The translations under genes and the position numbers were made by a program. Of a stretch of 64,000 nt of DNA, positions 8,533 through 16,865 are shown one piece after another. Below the pieces are notes generated by a model. It saw only the letters and a program-made list of their open reading frames with translations. It was not told the DNA's origin and made no database searches. Within the stretch, counting starts at the first letter, position 1; every line of letters begins with the position of its first letter. This DNA is from JBFMAI01 sp040755725. GTDB lineage: Bacteria; Planctomycetota; Phycisphaerae; UBA1845; Fen-1342. The stretch lies in the NCBI GenBank assembly GCA_040755725.1, contig JBFMAI010000033.1, positions 24,453 through 88,452 on the forward strand. The letters are read 5' to 3'.

Positions 8533-9880
8533 GCGCGACGACCTCCTGATTCTCACCGCGTCGGCCGGCGGCGGACACCTCGTTGCCGCGCGGGCGATGG
8601 AAGCCGCCCTACACGAACGGGCCCCGCAACTGCGCATCAGCGTCCTCGACGTGCTGGCCCTCGCCAACCCTTTGTTTCGCCGGCTCTACGCGGGCGGCTA
8701 CTTGGCCCTCGTGCGGCACGTGCCGGCAGCGATGGGCTGGCTTTATGACACGATGGACCGCCCCAATCCCGGCTTGAGCGACAACCTGCGGATCGCCATT
8801 CAGGACGCCAACAAGGGGCCGATCGTGCGGGCGATACGGCAGCGCCGCCCGCGGCTCATCGTTCACACGCATTACCTGTCGGCCGAAATCGTGGCCCAGA
8901 TGCGCCGCGCGCGGCAGATCGACTGCCCGCACGTCATCGTGACCACCGATTACGAAACCCACCGGATATGGGCCCAGCAGCCCGCCGAACGCTACTACAC
9001 CGCCACGGAAGACGGCAGGTTCTACCTGACGACCTTCGGCGTCCCGCCGGAGCGCATTGCCGTCACGGGCATCCCCGTGCGGGCGGGGTTCGCGTCGCCG
9101 GAGGACGTGGCCGCCGCCCGCCGGGAGTGCGGCCTCGACCCGGACATCCCCGTCGTGCTGCTGCTCTGCGGCGGCTTCGGCGTCGGGCCGGTGGTCGAGA
9201 TCTTCGCCGAGCTGTGGGCGATGCCCGCCGCCGCGCAAATCGTCGTGATCGTCGGGCGGAATGAATCACTCCGGCGACGGTTGGAGAAACACGCCGGCGC
9301 CGCAGCCAGCAATCCGCCAACCACGGCCGGTACGGACCCCGGCCGCTACGGGACGGCCGGCGCCGCTCTCGTAGCGCCGGAGCGGAGCCCGCCCGCCGTG
9401 GCCGGAGTCCGGCGTTCCGACGAGCCCGGAGCGCCGGCGACGGGTCTTGCGGATCCGCGCGAAGGCCCCGACGCGCTGCGCGGGACCCGCCCTAGCGCTT
9501 GGGGCTCGTCACCTGCCGCGCGCTCGGTCCGGGTTCTCGGCTTCACCGACCGCGTTCACGACTGGATGCGCGCGGCGGACGTGGCGGTGACAAAGCCGGG
9601 CGGGTTGACCGTGGCCGAGGCGCTGGCGTGCGGCCTGCCGCTCGTGATCGTGAATCCCATTCCGGGCCAGGAAACGCGCAACAGCGACTACGTGCTGGAA
9701 CGCGGCGCGGGGGTCAAAGTGAACAGCCCGCGTCTACTCGGCCGACGCGTCAGTGCGCTGCTGGCCGACTTATCGCGTTTGACGGCGCTGCGCACCGCGG
9801 CCCGCGCCGCCGGACGTCCGAAGGCTGCCGCCGATATCGCGGCGGACGCGTTGGAGCTGTGGGGCGGGGCATCAAGCTAG
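8525..9880 (+). CDS. GT28 (MGDG synthase-like) glycosyltransferase
   Basis: The protein starts MTERDDLLILTASAGGGHLVAA at ATG 8525 and has 451 residues. The SAGGGH loop and following helix are typical of the monogalactosyldiacylglycerol synthase / processive diacylglycerol glucosyltransferase family, and the C-terminal donor site is GFTDRVHDWMRAADVAVTKPGGLTVAEALACG, seen in parts as FTDRVHDWM and TKPGGLTVAEALACG. It should glycosylate diacylglycerol or another lipid at the inner membrane face. Between the two Rossmann domains (about residues 256-337) there is a Gly/Ala/Pro/Arg-rich insert of about 75 residues that the family does not need. Confidence 0.85.
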   Translation: MTERDDLLILTASAGGGHLVAARAMEAALHERAPQLRISVLDVLALANPLFRRLYAGGYLALVRHVPAAMGWLYDTMDRPNPGLSDNLRIAIQDANKGPIVRAIRQRRPRLIVHTHYLSAEIVAQMRRARQIDCPHVIVTTDYETHRIWAQQPAERYYTATEDGRFYLTTFGVPPERIAVTGIPVRAGFASPEDVAAARRECGLDPDIPVVLLLCGGFGVGPVVEIFAELWAMPAAAQIVVIVGRNESLRRRLEKHAGAAASNPPTTAGTDPGRYGTAGAALVAPERSPPAVAGVRRSDEPGAPATGLADPREGPDALRGTRPSAWGSSPAARSVRVLGFTDRVHDWMRAADVAVTKPGGLTVAEALACGLPLVIVNPIPGQETRNSDYVLERGAGVKVNSPRLLGRRVSALLADLSRLTALRTAARAAGRPKAAADIAADALELWGGASS

Positions 9881-10265
9881 ACGCGGCCGACGCCGCAGGA
9901 TGCACCGACCACCGCAGGTTCCGGGCTGGAATGGGGCAGTGGGTTGGACCCGGGCTGCGGGTTGACGACGATACAACAGCCGGGGGTTGGGCTACGTCGC
10001 GGAGCGCGAGGGACAATAGTCCGATAATAACAAATCCCGGATTCACGCATTAGGATGCCGCAAGCAATCTTGGTGAAAGAACGCCCGCAAGACATTTTCA
10101 TCTGGCGGGGAGCAGACCGTTGTGGTAGATTCGGACGTGGAGGTGTGTATCGCCGCTCAGAGGAAGCGGTGTTTTCGGTTCACGAGTTGAGCGTTCGAGT
10201 TTTCGGAGGAGTGGACTGCCTTGGTGCAGTCACGACAACAACTCACGTTTGGAGGAGGTCACCGT
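9881..10265. other. intergenic region ahead of the PEP-CTERM gene
   Basis: There is no convincing gene in these 385 bases. They are less GC-rich between about 9990 and 10150. A GGAGGAGGTC ribosome-binding site at 10251-10260 serves the next gene. Promoter elements must lie here, but no match was clear enough to place. Confidence 0.5.
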
Positions 10266-10859
10266 ATGAAGCTACGCACAGGGTTCTTGGTTCTCATCGT
10301 TGGGCTCTGCGTGTCCACGGCGGTCGCGCAGACCATGATGCCGCTGCCGCCGTACGGCAATACGTACAGCGGCAACGTGCGCGGGTACTGGTTCACGGCC
10401 CCCGTGAACTTCACGATTGTCGGGCTCCGAGTCCCGGACGAGCAGAACTACGGGCTCCAGAGCGTCGAGGTGGTGCGCTTCAACAACAACACCCCGCCGC
10501 CCGCCTATCCCGGAGTCACCAACGACTTCGTGTCGCTGGCGCGGTTCGTGGATCAGCCGAGCGCCAACATTCTGGCCGTCAATATCCCCGTTGCCGCTGG
10601 CGAGGTGATCGGCATTTACGGGCAGTGCGGCACCCGGTGCTCGTACGGCACGCCGGCCGGCCCGTTCCAGACCGAGATCCTCGGTCAGCCGACGACGCTG
10701 ACGCGGAGCGGGATGCAGTTCACGCTGAACTCCGGCCCGATGCGCGACATCTGGCAGGAAGCGGCCTACCAGGTTAGCCGCGTTGAAATGTACTACATCC
10801 CCGAGCCGGCCAGCCTGATGCTGCTGGCCGTCGCGGGCCTGGTTCTGCGTCGGCGCTAG
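10266..10859 (+). CDS. PEP-CTERM sorted secreted protein
   Basis: The 197-residue protein starts at ATG 10266, five bases after a strong GGAGGAGGTC site. It has a signal peptide (KLRTGFLVLIVGLCVSTAVAQ) and a C-terminal sorting signal: the PEP motif (IPEPASLMLL), a hydrophobic helix and a terminal RRR. Such proteins are recognised by an exosortase and are linked with exopolysaccharide. The middle is beta-rich and has no family I recognise. A rho-independent terminator follows 31 bases after the stop, so it is probably monocistronic. Confidence 0.85.
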   Translation: MKLRTGFLVLIVGLCVSTAVAQTMMPLPPYGNTYSGNVRGYWFTAPVNFTIVGLRVPDEQNYGLQSVEVVRFNNNTPPPAYPGVTNDFVSLARFVDQPSANILAVNIPVAAGEVIGIYGQCGTRCSYGTPAGPFQTEILGQPTTLTRSGMQFTLNSGPMRDIWQEAAYQVSRVEMYYIPEPASLMLLAVAGLVLRRR

Positions 10860-10890
10860 TCGCGCACGCGGATCTGAGTTAGCTTGTGGA

Positions 10891-10919
10891 AGGGCCGCCC
10901 CCCGCGGGCGGCCCTTTCG
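10891..10919 (+). terminator. rho-independent terminator of the PEP-CTERM gene
   Basis: AGGGCCGCCC pairs with GGGCGGCCCT around a five-base loop and is followed by TTTCGTTT. Confidence 0.85.
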
Positions 10920-11150
10920 TTTGGGTTCGATAAGAGCGCCCATCAGAACCCCGCACGCGCGCGGGGCTCGGCGTCCGGCCACTTGCGTGGCGGGCTCCGT
11001 CAGCGGGGCCGAGGCGGCCTCGGAACGCCCCCTGCCCCCCACCAGTGACCCCTCGGCCCGCATTCCGGCACCGGCGCTCTTGCCAACCTGGCGAGCCGCG
11101 GGTAAGAATGCCGATAGTAGCGGGGCCGGCGACGGCTTCGTGAGCTGCCT

Positions 11151-11222
11151 GCGGGTGTAGCTCAGTGGTAGAGCGTCACGTTGCCAACGTGAATGTCGTG
11201 GGTTCAAGTCCCATCACCCGCT
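11151..11222 (+). tRNA. tRNA-Gly (anticodon GCC)
   Basis: A complete cloverleaf is visible. The acceptor stem GCGGGTG pairs with CACCCGC, the D arm is GCTC-AGTGGTA-GAGC, the anticodon stem-loop is TCACG-TTGCCAA-CGTGA with anticodon GCC, and the T arm is GTGGG-TTCAAGT-CCCAT. The CCA end is not encoded. Confidence 0.97.
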
Positions 11223-11570
11223 GTTGATCCGGCGTCCGCTGAACGCAACGTGTCGTGCGGCGGCTCCCCGGGGGGCCAATGTGATGAATCAACGGTCCTT
11301 GGCGCGCGGCTTGCCGCCCGGCGCCTCGACGGGTTACCTTGCCGGGGTCATGTCACCCGCGACCACATTCAACTCGGCGGCCATCTCGGCGGCCCCGCGC
11401 CGCTGCCGGGATCTTGACCGGCGGCGCCGCGTGCAGGCAAACCCGATCCAGGCGGATCGGGACCAACCGGACACGCTTGCGGTCCAGCGAACGCGGAGCC
11501 GGAGGTCGCCGTGCTGCCGGCCGGCCGCCGCGGGATCGGGCGGCGCAATAGATGGGGCCAGACCACGCCC
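11223..11570. other. intergenic region, nothing recognised
   Basis: These 348 bases between tRNA-Gly and the sugar transferase contain open frames on both strands, but all have low-complexity R/A/P-rich products and none resembles a known protein. No terminator or promoter was clear. Confidence 0.5.
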
Positions 11571-12281
11571 ATGAGCGGTGCGACGTGGCCCCATTCCGAT
11601 GCTTCGCCGCTGATCGCCGGGGTCCCGCGCGCCGTGCCGCAGGGCTACGTGCGGTTCAAGAGCGTGCTGGATCGGCTGGTCGCGCTGGCCCTTCTGCTGG
11701 TGCTGTGGCCGGTGCTCGTCGCCATCGCGATCCGCGTCAGGCGGAGTTCGCCGGGGCCGGCGTTGTTCCGCCAGCAGCGGGCGGGTCTGCGCGGTCGCCC
11801 GTTCACGCTGCTGAAGTTCCGCACCATGCGGGCGGATGCGGCCCCCTACGGCGATTCGCCGCAGGCTGCCGACGACCCCCGGATTACGCCGGTTGGCCGC
11901 TGGCTGCGGGAGACAAGCCTCGATGAGCTGCCGCAGCTCATCAACGTGCTGCGGGGCGAGATGTCGCTGATCGGCCCCCGACCGCTGTATCTCCAGCAGA
12001 TGGCGGAGTGGAACGAACGCCAGCGGTGCCGGTTGCTCGTGAAGCCCGGGTTGACCGGCCTGGCCCAGACGCGCGGGCGGGCCAGCCTCACCATCGAGGA
12101 GAAGCTCGAACTCGACGTCCGATATGTCGAGACCATCGGGCCCTGGACCGATCTGCGGATCGTCTGGGACACAGTCCGCGGGCTCTGGCGCCGCAGCGGC
12201 ATTTACGAAGTGCGCTATTCGCGTGACCGCGAACGGCGGAGCCAAGCACCCTCGGGGGGGCCATCCCAACCGCAGGCGTGA
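11571..12281 (+). CDS. undecaprenyl-phosphate sugar-1-phosphate transferase (bacterial sugar transferase)
   Basis: The 236-residue protein is a minimal initiating glycosyltransferase for exopolysaccharide or O-antigen, moving a sugar-1-phosphate from a nucleotide sugar to the lipid carrier. It shows the single entry helix (LVALALLLVLWPVLVAIAI), the SSPGPALFRQQRAG loop, FTLLKFRTM, DDPRITPVGRWLRETSLDELPQL (in two blocks: RITPVGRWLR, TSLDELPQLINVL), GEMSLIGPRPL and KPGLTGLAQ. These are the family's conserved motifs in the usual order. ATG 11571 gives the usual short N-terminus; an upstream start at 11511 is unlikely. Confidence 0.9.
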   Translation: MSGATWPHSDASPLIAGVPRAVPQGYVRFKSVLDRLVALALLLVLWPVLVAIAIRVRRSSPGPALFRQQRAGLRGRPFTLLKFRTMRADAAPYGDSPQAADDPRITPVGRWLRETSLDELPQLINVLRGEMSLIGPRPLYLQQMAEWNERQRCRLLVKPGLTGLAQTRGRASLTIEEKLELDVRYVETIGPWTDLRIVWDTVRGLWRRSGIYEVRYSRDRERRSQAPSGGPSQPQA

Positions 12282-12766
12282 GCCCCTGGCCCCGGCCGCC
12301 GGCGAGCACGAGCGCTGCGGCCACTTGGGCGTCCGTGTGTGCTGCTGCTCGATGGGCGATCACGAGGGCCGCAGTCAGGGGCCCGATGCTGGCCGCCTGT
12401 GACCATGCTCCGGATTCGTCCCTGCGGGGCCGAGGGTCAGGCTCAGGGAACCTGGGCGCGGGGCTCGGGGCACGAGTTCCGGGTCCGGGGTTCGGGTTTC
12501 GGCGGCCTTCGTCTCGATCCCTCAATCCCTTCATCCCTCAATCCCTTTCTCCGTTCCCCGTTCCCTGTTCGCCGTTCCCCGCTCCCTGTTCCCCGTTCCC
12601 TGTTCTCCGCTCTCCGCGTCCCCCCCGCGACGGCCGGCTTGAGTCAGCCCCCATATCCGCCGTACCGGCGACGCCCAGCCGTCGACGTGAACCGACGGGG
12701 TTGACTTCGCGGGCCGCGCCCGTAAGCTGATAGACGAAATCGCCTCCGCCGCCCGGCGGCGGACGG
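12282..12766. other. intergenic region with C/T-rich degenerate tandem repeats
   Basis: No gene is supported. Bases 12517-12617 form a run of short related words such as CCCTCAATCCCTT, GTTCCCCGTTCCCTGTTC and variants, with a period of about 7 to 14. This is a simple-sequence tract of unknown role and not a CRISPR, because the units are short, adjacent and have no unique spacers. Confidence 0.7.
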
Positions 12767-12839
12767 TCCCCGATAGCTCAATCGGTAGAGCGAGCGGCTG
12801 TTAACCGCTAGGTTCTTGGTTCGAGTCCAAGTCGGGGAG
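12767..12839 (+). tRNA. tRNA-Asn (anticodon GTT)
   Basis: The acceptor stem TCCCCGA pairs with TCGGGGA. The D arm is GCTC-AATCGGTA-GAGC, the anticodon arm is AGCGG-CTGTTAA-CCGCT with anticodon GTT, and the T arm carries GGTTCGAGTCC. The accessory region begins directly after it. Confidence 0.97.
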
Positions 12840-13144
12840 ATTGAGGGGTCCTCTCGAAAGAGAGGGCCGAATTCCGTTAACGGCTACGCAGCAAGGCGGG
12901 CGTGCCGCGTGGTCGCGGTAACCCGTTGTCGGCAAAGGGTTATGACGGTTCCGCCGCGACGGGCGGCGCTCTCAGTTCGTAGCCGCGACGTTCGGGGTCC
13001 GATCGAAACCCGGCAGGTTGCGCTCGAACCCCACATGAAAGCGTCTCGAACTCTCGCGCTCTCTCGTTGACATCGCCCGTTAGTTAACGGACAAAAAGCG
13101 TTCGGCACCCCGAATGGGGCGCTTCGAACTGGCCGGGCAGACCT
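12840..13144. promoter_or_regulatory. leader of the TIR-cyclase genes with palindromes and a possible promoter
   Basis: No gene is evident. CCGTTAACGG (12874-12883) and CCGTTA-GT-TAACGG (13077-13090) are two related palindromes that may be operator sites. TTGACA at 13067-13072 could be a -35 box, but the sequence 17 bases on (GACAAA) is a poor -10. A CCCC-GAAT-GGGG hairpin lies at about 13108-13119. Confidence 0.35.
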
Positions 13145-13780
13145 ATGGCCTGGGAAGCGGACCACTTCCGCCTGTTCATCAGCCACGTCTCGGCGTCGCA
13201 TGTGGCGACGTCGCAACTGGCTACCTTCCTCCGAGATCGTTACGGCATCGACGGGTTCGTCGCTCACGCCGATATCGAGCCGTCGGCCGACTGGCAGAAC
13301 GAGATTGAAGCGTCACTCCGGACGATGGACGCGCTCCTTGCGTATCTCACACCCGGATTTGCCGCTAGCTGGTGGTGCAATCAAGAGGTTGGTTGGGCGC
13401 TAGGTCGAGGTTCCCTTGCACTCTCCGTCCGCTTGGGGGAGGATCCGCGGGGCTTCGCAGGGCGATTCCAGGCTGTACCCGGGGGAGACGGTAACCCTGT
13501 GGGTATTGCCGAGCGCGTGTTCAGCGCTCTCGCAGCGAACCAGGCAACAGCCGCTCGTGTTGGCGTCACGACCTCGTTGCTCCTTCGACGTACATCCTCC
13601 TGGGAGCAGATTCGCGACTACATCGCGCCGGCTCTGGACCGGGTGGCAGTTTTCACGGATGAAGCTCTCGATAACTTGCTGGCGGCGTTCAACGAGTGCT
13701 ACCACGTTCGGACGTCGCATTATCTCGATGGCATCCGTGCTCGTTTGGCTGCGAGCGGGCGGCAGGCTCCCAGCTCCTGA
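13145..13780 (+). CDS. TIR-domain protein (putative NADase effector)
   Basis: The 211-residue protein begins with a TIR fold: FRLFISHVSASHVATS (strand A and first helix), GIDGFVAHADIEPSADW (BB-loop region), MDALLAYLTPGF, then SWWCNQEVGWALGRG. The Glu in WCNQE matches the catalytic glutamate of NAD-degrading bacterial TIR domains. The C-terminal 80 residues are helical (WEQIRDYIAPALDR, LDNLLAAFNECYHVRTSHYLDG) with no cyclic-nucleotide-binding, STALD or SLOG motif that I recognise. A nucleotidyl cyclase-like gene follows 102 bases downstream on the same strand, which suggests a signal-activated defence pair. Confidence 0.8.
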   Translation: MAWEADHFRLFISHVSASHVATSQLATFLRDRYGIDGFVAHADIEPSADWQNEIEASLRTMDALLAYLTPGFAASWWCNQEVGWALGRGSLALSVRLGEDPRGFAGRFQAVPGGDGNPVGIAERVFSALAANQATAARVGVTTSLLLRRTSSWEQIRDYIAPALDRVAVFTDEALDNLLAAFNECYHVRTSHYLDGIRARLAASGRQAPSS

Positions 13781-13882
13781 CGAATCGCCGCAGGGCCAAT
13801 ACGCCGCCGTCACCGGTAAGCCGCTCGGGGCGGTCTTCGATGACGATCGACTGGCTGAAAACGAGCGGCGAGCCAGGACGTT

Positions 13883-14743
13883 GTGCCAGTGCCAGACAAG
13901 TACATCGACAGAGTCGTCGCGTTCGTGGACATCCTTGGCTTCTCGCGCCTTATCGCGGCGGCGGACAATGATCGCCCTGCGGTCGAGCTAATCGACGAGC
14001 TTGAGCGCGTGCTTGGCGAAGATGTCGCGGCGCAGTGGCATGGCCCACTCGCGGGCCATCCAGACGCCGAGGCCCTGGCAGAATCAGAAGGAAAGGGCAA
14101 GATCGAAATCACCAACTTCACGATCAAGATGTTCTCCGACTGCATCTGTACAGCTGCGCCACCCAACTACTTTGGGTACATGTGGACGGTGCTGAACCTG
14201 GCCAACATTCAGAAGGCCCTGCTCAAGCACCGCATTCTTCTCCGCGGGGCGATAGCGTTGGGCCGGCATTATCAGTCGGATGCCGTGATATTCAGCGAAG
14301 CGCTGGTCCGGGCGTACCAATTGGAATCGCACGTCGCCATGTACCCGCGTATCATCTTGGATGCTCCCCTGGTTTCACGATTTGTGCAGTGCCTCCCGGA
14401 AGGCAACGCGAGGGAAGTGATGATGAATATCCTGCTTCTGCGGGATTCGGACAATCAGGTTTTTGTCAACTATCATTCTCTCGTCAATGATTCTGAGATA
14501 AACCGAACACGCGAGCGCAACCTTGAGCTCGAACGCAAGCTTATCGTCGAAGGTCGTGTTGAACACAGTGACGACTTCTCGATCATGACGAAACTCGCAT
14601 GGCTTGAGCGGTATCATAACTTCGTGTGCCAGAGGATGGCTTCCTCACGGCCAGATCTGCTCATCGGATCGGCGGACGACCACGGTTTCCAGATGTTGAT
14701 TCCACGAGACGGACACAACAGCACATCGCGCGAACGCGGGTAA
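13883..14743 (+). CDS. divergent class III nucleotidyl cyclase-like protein
   Basis: The 286-residue protein starts at GTG 13883 (GTG 13889 is nearly equivalent). Its order of motifs follows class III cyclases: VVAFVDILGFSRLI (first metal Asp at residue 16), KMFSDCICTA (second metal Asp at residue 86, the GD equivalent), LRGAIALG (the RIGIHTG-like strand) and VIFSEALVRAYQLESHVA, which resembles the GPAVNLAARLE helix. The large loop between residues 45 and 75 and the C-terminal 100 residues are not typical. It may make a cyclic nucleotide that acts on the upstream TIR protein, by analogy with Pycsar; this is inference. Its base composition is less GC-rich than the flanking chromosome. Confidence 0.6.
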   Translation: MPVPDKYIDRVVAFVDILGFSRLIAAADNDRPAVELIDELERVLGEDVAAQWHGPLAGHPDAEALAESEGKGKIEITNFTIKMFSDCICTAAPPNYFGYMWTVLNLANIQKALLKHRILLRGAIALGRHYQSDAVIFSEALVRAYQLESHVAMYPRIILDAPLVSRFVQCLPEGNAREVMMNILLLRDSDNQVFVNYHSLVNDSEINRTRERNLELERKLIVEGRVEHSDDFSIMTKLAWLERYHNFVCQRMASSRPDLLIGSADDHGFQMLIPRDGHNSTSRERG

Positions 14744-14825
14744 CACGAGGGTCACGCACGTCGCTGCTGGACGCCGCGTTCATGCGGAGAGGCCCGTGCC
14801 GTTGCCACTGTCCACCATCCGGATG

Positions 14826-14960
14826 GCCAATGTCGAATTCAGTGACCGAACTGGAGCGTTGCTGGCCGGCGACGTCTCTATCTGGCCGTACAAGGACCGG
14901 GCCATCACGGTGACCGTGCTGGAAAGCGGCTTCAAGTTCGAGAACCACTCTCACTTCCTG
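14826..14960 (+). pseudogene. C-terminal remnant of a DUF2924 gene
   Basis: The frame reads ANVEFSDRTGALLAGDVS, WPYKDRAITVTVLESGFKFE and so on, which aligns without gaps to the intact gene at 17127 (AKVEFGGRAGELMPGTVL, RPYKGRTITVTVLDNGFEFE). The N-terminal half is absent and no start is available. The remnant runs into the 3' end of the convergent peptidase gene. It shows that a second copy of the integration cassette once stood here. Confidence 0.75.
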
Positions 14961-16219
14961 AGCGCCTCTTCAAAGACCGTTCTGACGTCGTCAGGCATCT
15001 CCATCACCGCGCTCATGAAGAGCTTGTACTTCTGGAAGGCCCGCCAGTTCTCCCTGGCTTCAGCTTCGTCCGGCCGGCTGCGGCGAGATGCCCGGCGATC
15101 GGCACGTCGAAAGAAATCCGCAGCCTGGGCGGCGATCTTGCGCCACAATTGGCCAGAGTGTAATTGGTTGAAGAGCGGGAAGCACTGAGACTTGAACGTG
15201 ATGTAGTCGGGCACTAGATCGCCCGTGCACTGGTCCAGCAGCGATTCGAGATCCTGCATTACCTGCTGTGCCGCCCTTTCGAGAAACTCCTCATAATCGG
15301 GACTTGCGATCCGGCCGAGGATGTTTTCAAAGACCGCATCTATGGTTGACGCCATATGCACGACCTTCGCGTGCGCTTCCTCGTCGTCGCACATTCCGCG
15401 TACTACCTCGCGGGTAGCCTGCAAGCGCGCGGCGGCCGGAGGGTGCGTTCTCTCGAATTCCACGCCAACGCGCTCGAGCCCGGCGAATATGTGCAACGCC
15501 AGATCGGCGCCAGCGTAGGCCAATTCCGCCGAGTCCATGAGATCGTCAGCCCTGGTTCCTGCGAGGCACATTGCGACGGCGAACTCGTCTGCCTTGAACT
15601 CCTCGTCCCATGCACGGGAAGGCTCCGAGCCCCTCTTGCCTCCGGCTGTCAGCGATGCGAACACATGCCCGAGCTCATGTGCCAGGAAAAACGTCTCTGC
15701 GTGAACGGCAAGGACGTGCCCGAAGAGGACTTGGCGATCTGTGATCTCATAGGACGGCCCACACGCACTGCCCGCCTCACGTAACCAGAAGAAAATGTCG
15801 GCGATAATTCGGCATGTCTCGTCAAAGGGAACCACGGTGTCTTCGGCGTTAATCGCCATCCGTGTGGCGAGCGCGCGAGTGACGCGGTATATGAAGCTCT
15901 TCAAGCCCGTATTGAATACCACGGCGAAGCGACGGCCACCCAGGTGCTTTGCGTATGCATTCGGAGCGGAGTCGTTGACCTCACCAACAGCAAGCAAGCC
16001 TTGATCAAGTGCGTGTTTCAGTACGTCAGGAAGGCGATTCCGAAAGCGAACGAGTAGACTCTCTACGTAGTCAGAGTCCTCCGCCTGTCTAGCAAGCGCC
16101 CTTTTCGCCAATTCGGGTCGTTTCTTCAGGTAGTCGGACAGGAACACGCCGCTAAGTGGTTGGGCTGGATGGCCTGCCTTTTGGGCAGCAAGGTAGTCGC
16201 TAGGCGTCACGGCGTCCAT
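14951..16219 (-). CDS. zinc metallopeptidase (HExxH) of a conflict-type module
   Basis: The 422-residue protein has a clear gluzincin core near the middle: FFLAHELGHVFASL (HExxH) followed about 30 residues later by WDEEFKADEFAVAMC, where the ExxxD provides the third ligand, and THPPAAARLQA further on. There is no signal peptide, so it should act in the cytoplasm. The flanks are helical and not recognised. A small gene lies 28 bases upstream on the same strand and is probably co-transcribed and functionally linked. Substrate and trigger are unknown. The start at ATG 16219 is the first in the frame. Confidence 0.7.
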   Translation of the reverse strand: MDAVTPSDYLAAQKAGHPAQPLSGVFLSDYLKKRPELAKRALARQAEDSDYVESLLVRFRNRLPDVLKHALDQGLLAVGEVNDSAPNAYAKHLGGRRFAVVFNTGLKSFIYRVTRALATRMAINAEDTVVPFDETCRIIADIFFWLREAGSACGPSYEITDRQVLFGHVLAVHAETFFLAHELGHVFASLTAGGKRGSEPSRAWDEEFKADEFAVAMCLAGTRADDLMDSAELAYAGADLALHIFAGLERVGVEFERTHPPAAARLQATREVVRGMCDDEEAHAKVVHMASTIDAVFENILGRIASPDYEEFLERAAQQVMQDLESLLDQCTGDLVPDYITFKSQCFPLFNQLHSGQLWRKIAAQAADFFRRADRRASRRSRPDEAEARENWRAFQKYKLFMSAVMEMPDDVRTVFEEALRK

Positions 16220-16247
16220 CGCGTCCGTCCAAGGAACCCGGGGGGCT

Positions 16248-16574
16248 TCAAGTTGGTCGTCGTCTGCGGAGCGTGAGCTTTATGCTCGCTTCTGCGCCAG
16301 TTTCGAGTTTGCCGACCAGTTCGACGCCTCCCGAGGCGTTCACGGTCAGATGAACTTCGACCTCTTCTATATCGAAGTTGGTCGACGTCGAATCCTGAGC
16401 ATCAAGGATGGGCTGAAAGGAACTCAGAAAGCGTTTCAAGTTCTTGGCGATCGTCTCCGATCCGATTTCTACAACCGACGTGCTTCCGCGCGCCAGACGG
16501 GGCAGCGCAGGTTTGCCCTCTTCCGCAAGCGGCGTCGCCCAAACCGCGATCATGTCCTTCTTCTTCATGCGCAC
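16248..16574 (-). CDS. small peptidase-associated protein (trypco/Pepco-like)
   Basis: This 108-residue protein has a central helix (SETIAKNLKRFLSSFQPILD) and ends in an edge-strand motif EVHLTVNASGGVELVGKLE... with GAEASIKLTLRRR. The ending resembles the small trypco and Pepco domains described next to peptidases in bacterial conflict systems, where they are thought to regulate or target the peptidase. Here it lies just upstream of a metallopeptidase gene on the same strand. The assignment rests on context and on the look of the C-terminus, so it is tentative. Confidence 0.5.
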   Translation of the reverse strand: MRMKKKDMIAVWATPLAEEGKPALPRLARGSTSVVEIGSETIAKNLKRFLSSFQPILDAQDSTSTNFDIEEVEVHLTVNASGGVELVGKLETGAEASIKLTLRRRRPT

Positions 16575-16865
16575 CGTCCTTCGGCGGGGCCGTTAACGAC
16601 CGTGACCACACCGTTGGTCATTCTCGCCGAGGGGCCTCCAGTCCGCAACACCGATCGCCACGGAACCGCTCGGGCGTGCCGCTGGCGACCGAGCCCGAAC
16701 GGACATGTTTGGCCCGACGGCGGTAGGTAGTGAAGGAAGACGCTGTTAACGCGCAGCGTCGCCGATTCACCACCGCCGGACAACTCGCCGGCCGCAGAGC
16801 GGAGGTCGTTGTGGGCGAATGCCCTGCCTGCCCGAGCATCGGCGCAGGCAGGTCGAGGAGCGCCC
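16575..16865. other. divergent intergenic region between the peptidase module and the phage integration module
   Basis: This region separates leftward and rightward genes and must hold promoters in both directions. Its clearest element is copy A of the hairpin-tail repeat at 16695-16740. The small gene that follows has a GAGGAG ribosome-binding site at 16855-16860. Confidence 0.5.
16695..16740 (+). promoter_or_regulatory. hairpin plus conserved tail, copy A
   Basis: CCGAAC and GTTTGG (one G-T pair) can form a stem, followed by CGGCGGTAGGTAGTGAAGGA. The tail and the CGGACA word 12 bases before it recur at 24105 and 40169. It stands ahead of the DUF2924-recombinase module. Confidence 0.6.

Noticed and set aside
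12517..12617. CRISPR array or VNTR of note
   Set aside because: The C/T-rich words are 7 to 14 bases, adjoining and degenerate, with no spacers and no cas genes.
12767..12839. tRNA-Asn as the att site of the prophage
   Set aside because: No copy of the tRNA 3' end was seen at the right boundary, and the integrase is a serine recombinase, which rarely uses tRNA genes.
13145..14743. A canonical Pycsar or Thoeris system
   Set aside because: The TIR protein lacks a recognisable cyclic-nucleotide-binding domain and there is no ThsA-like partner; the pair is therefore described only as TIR plus cyclase-like.
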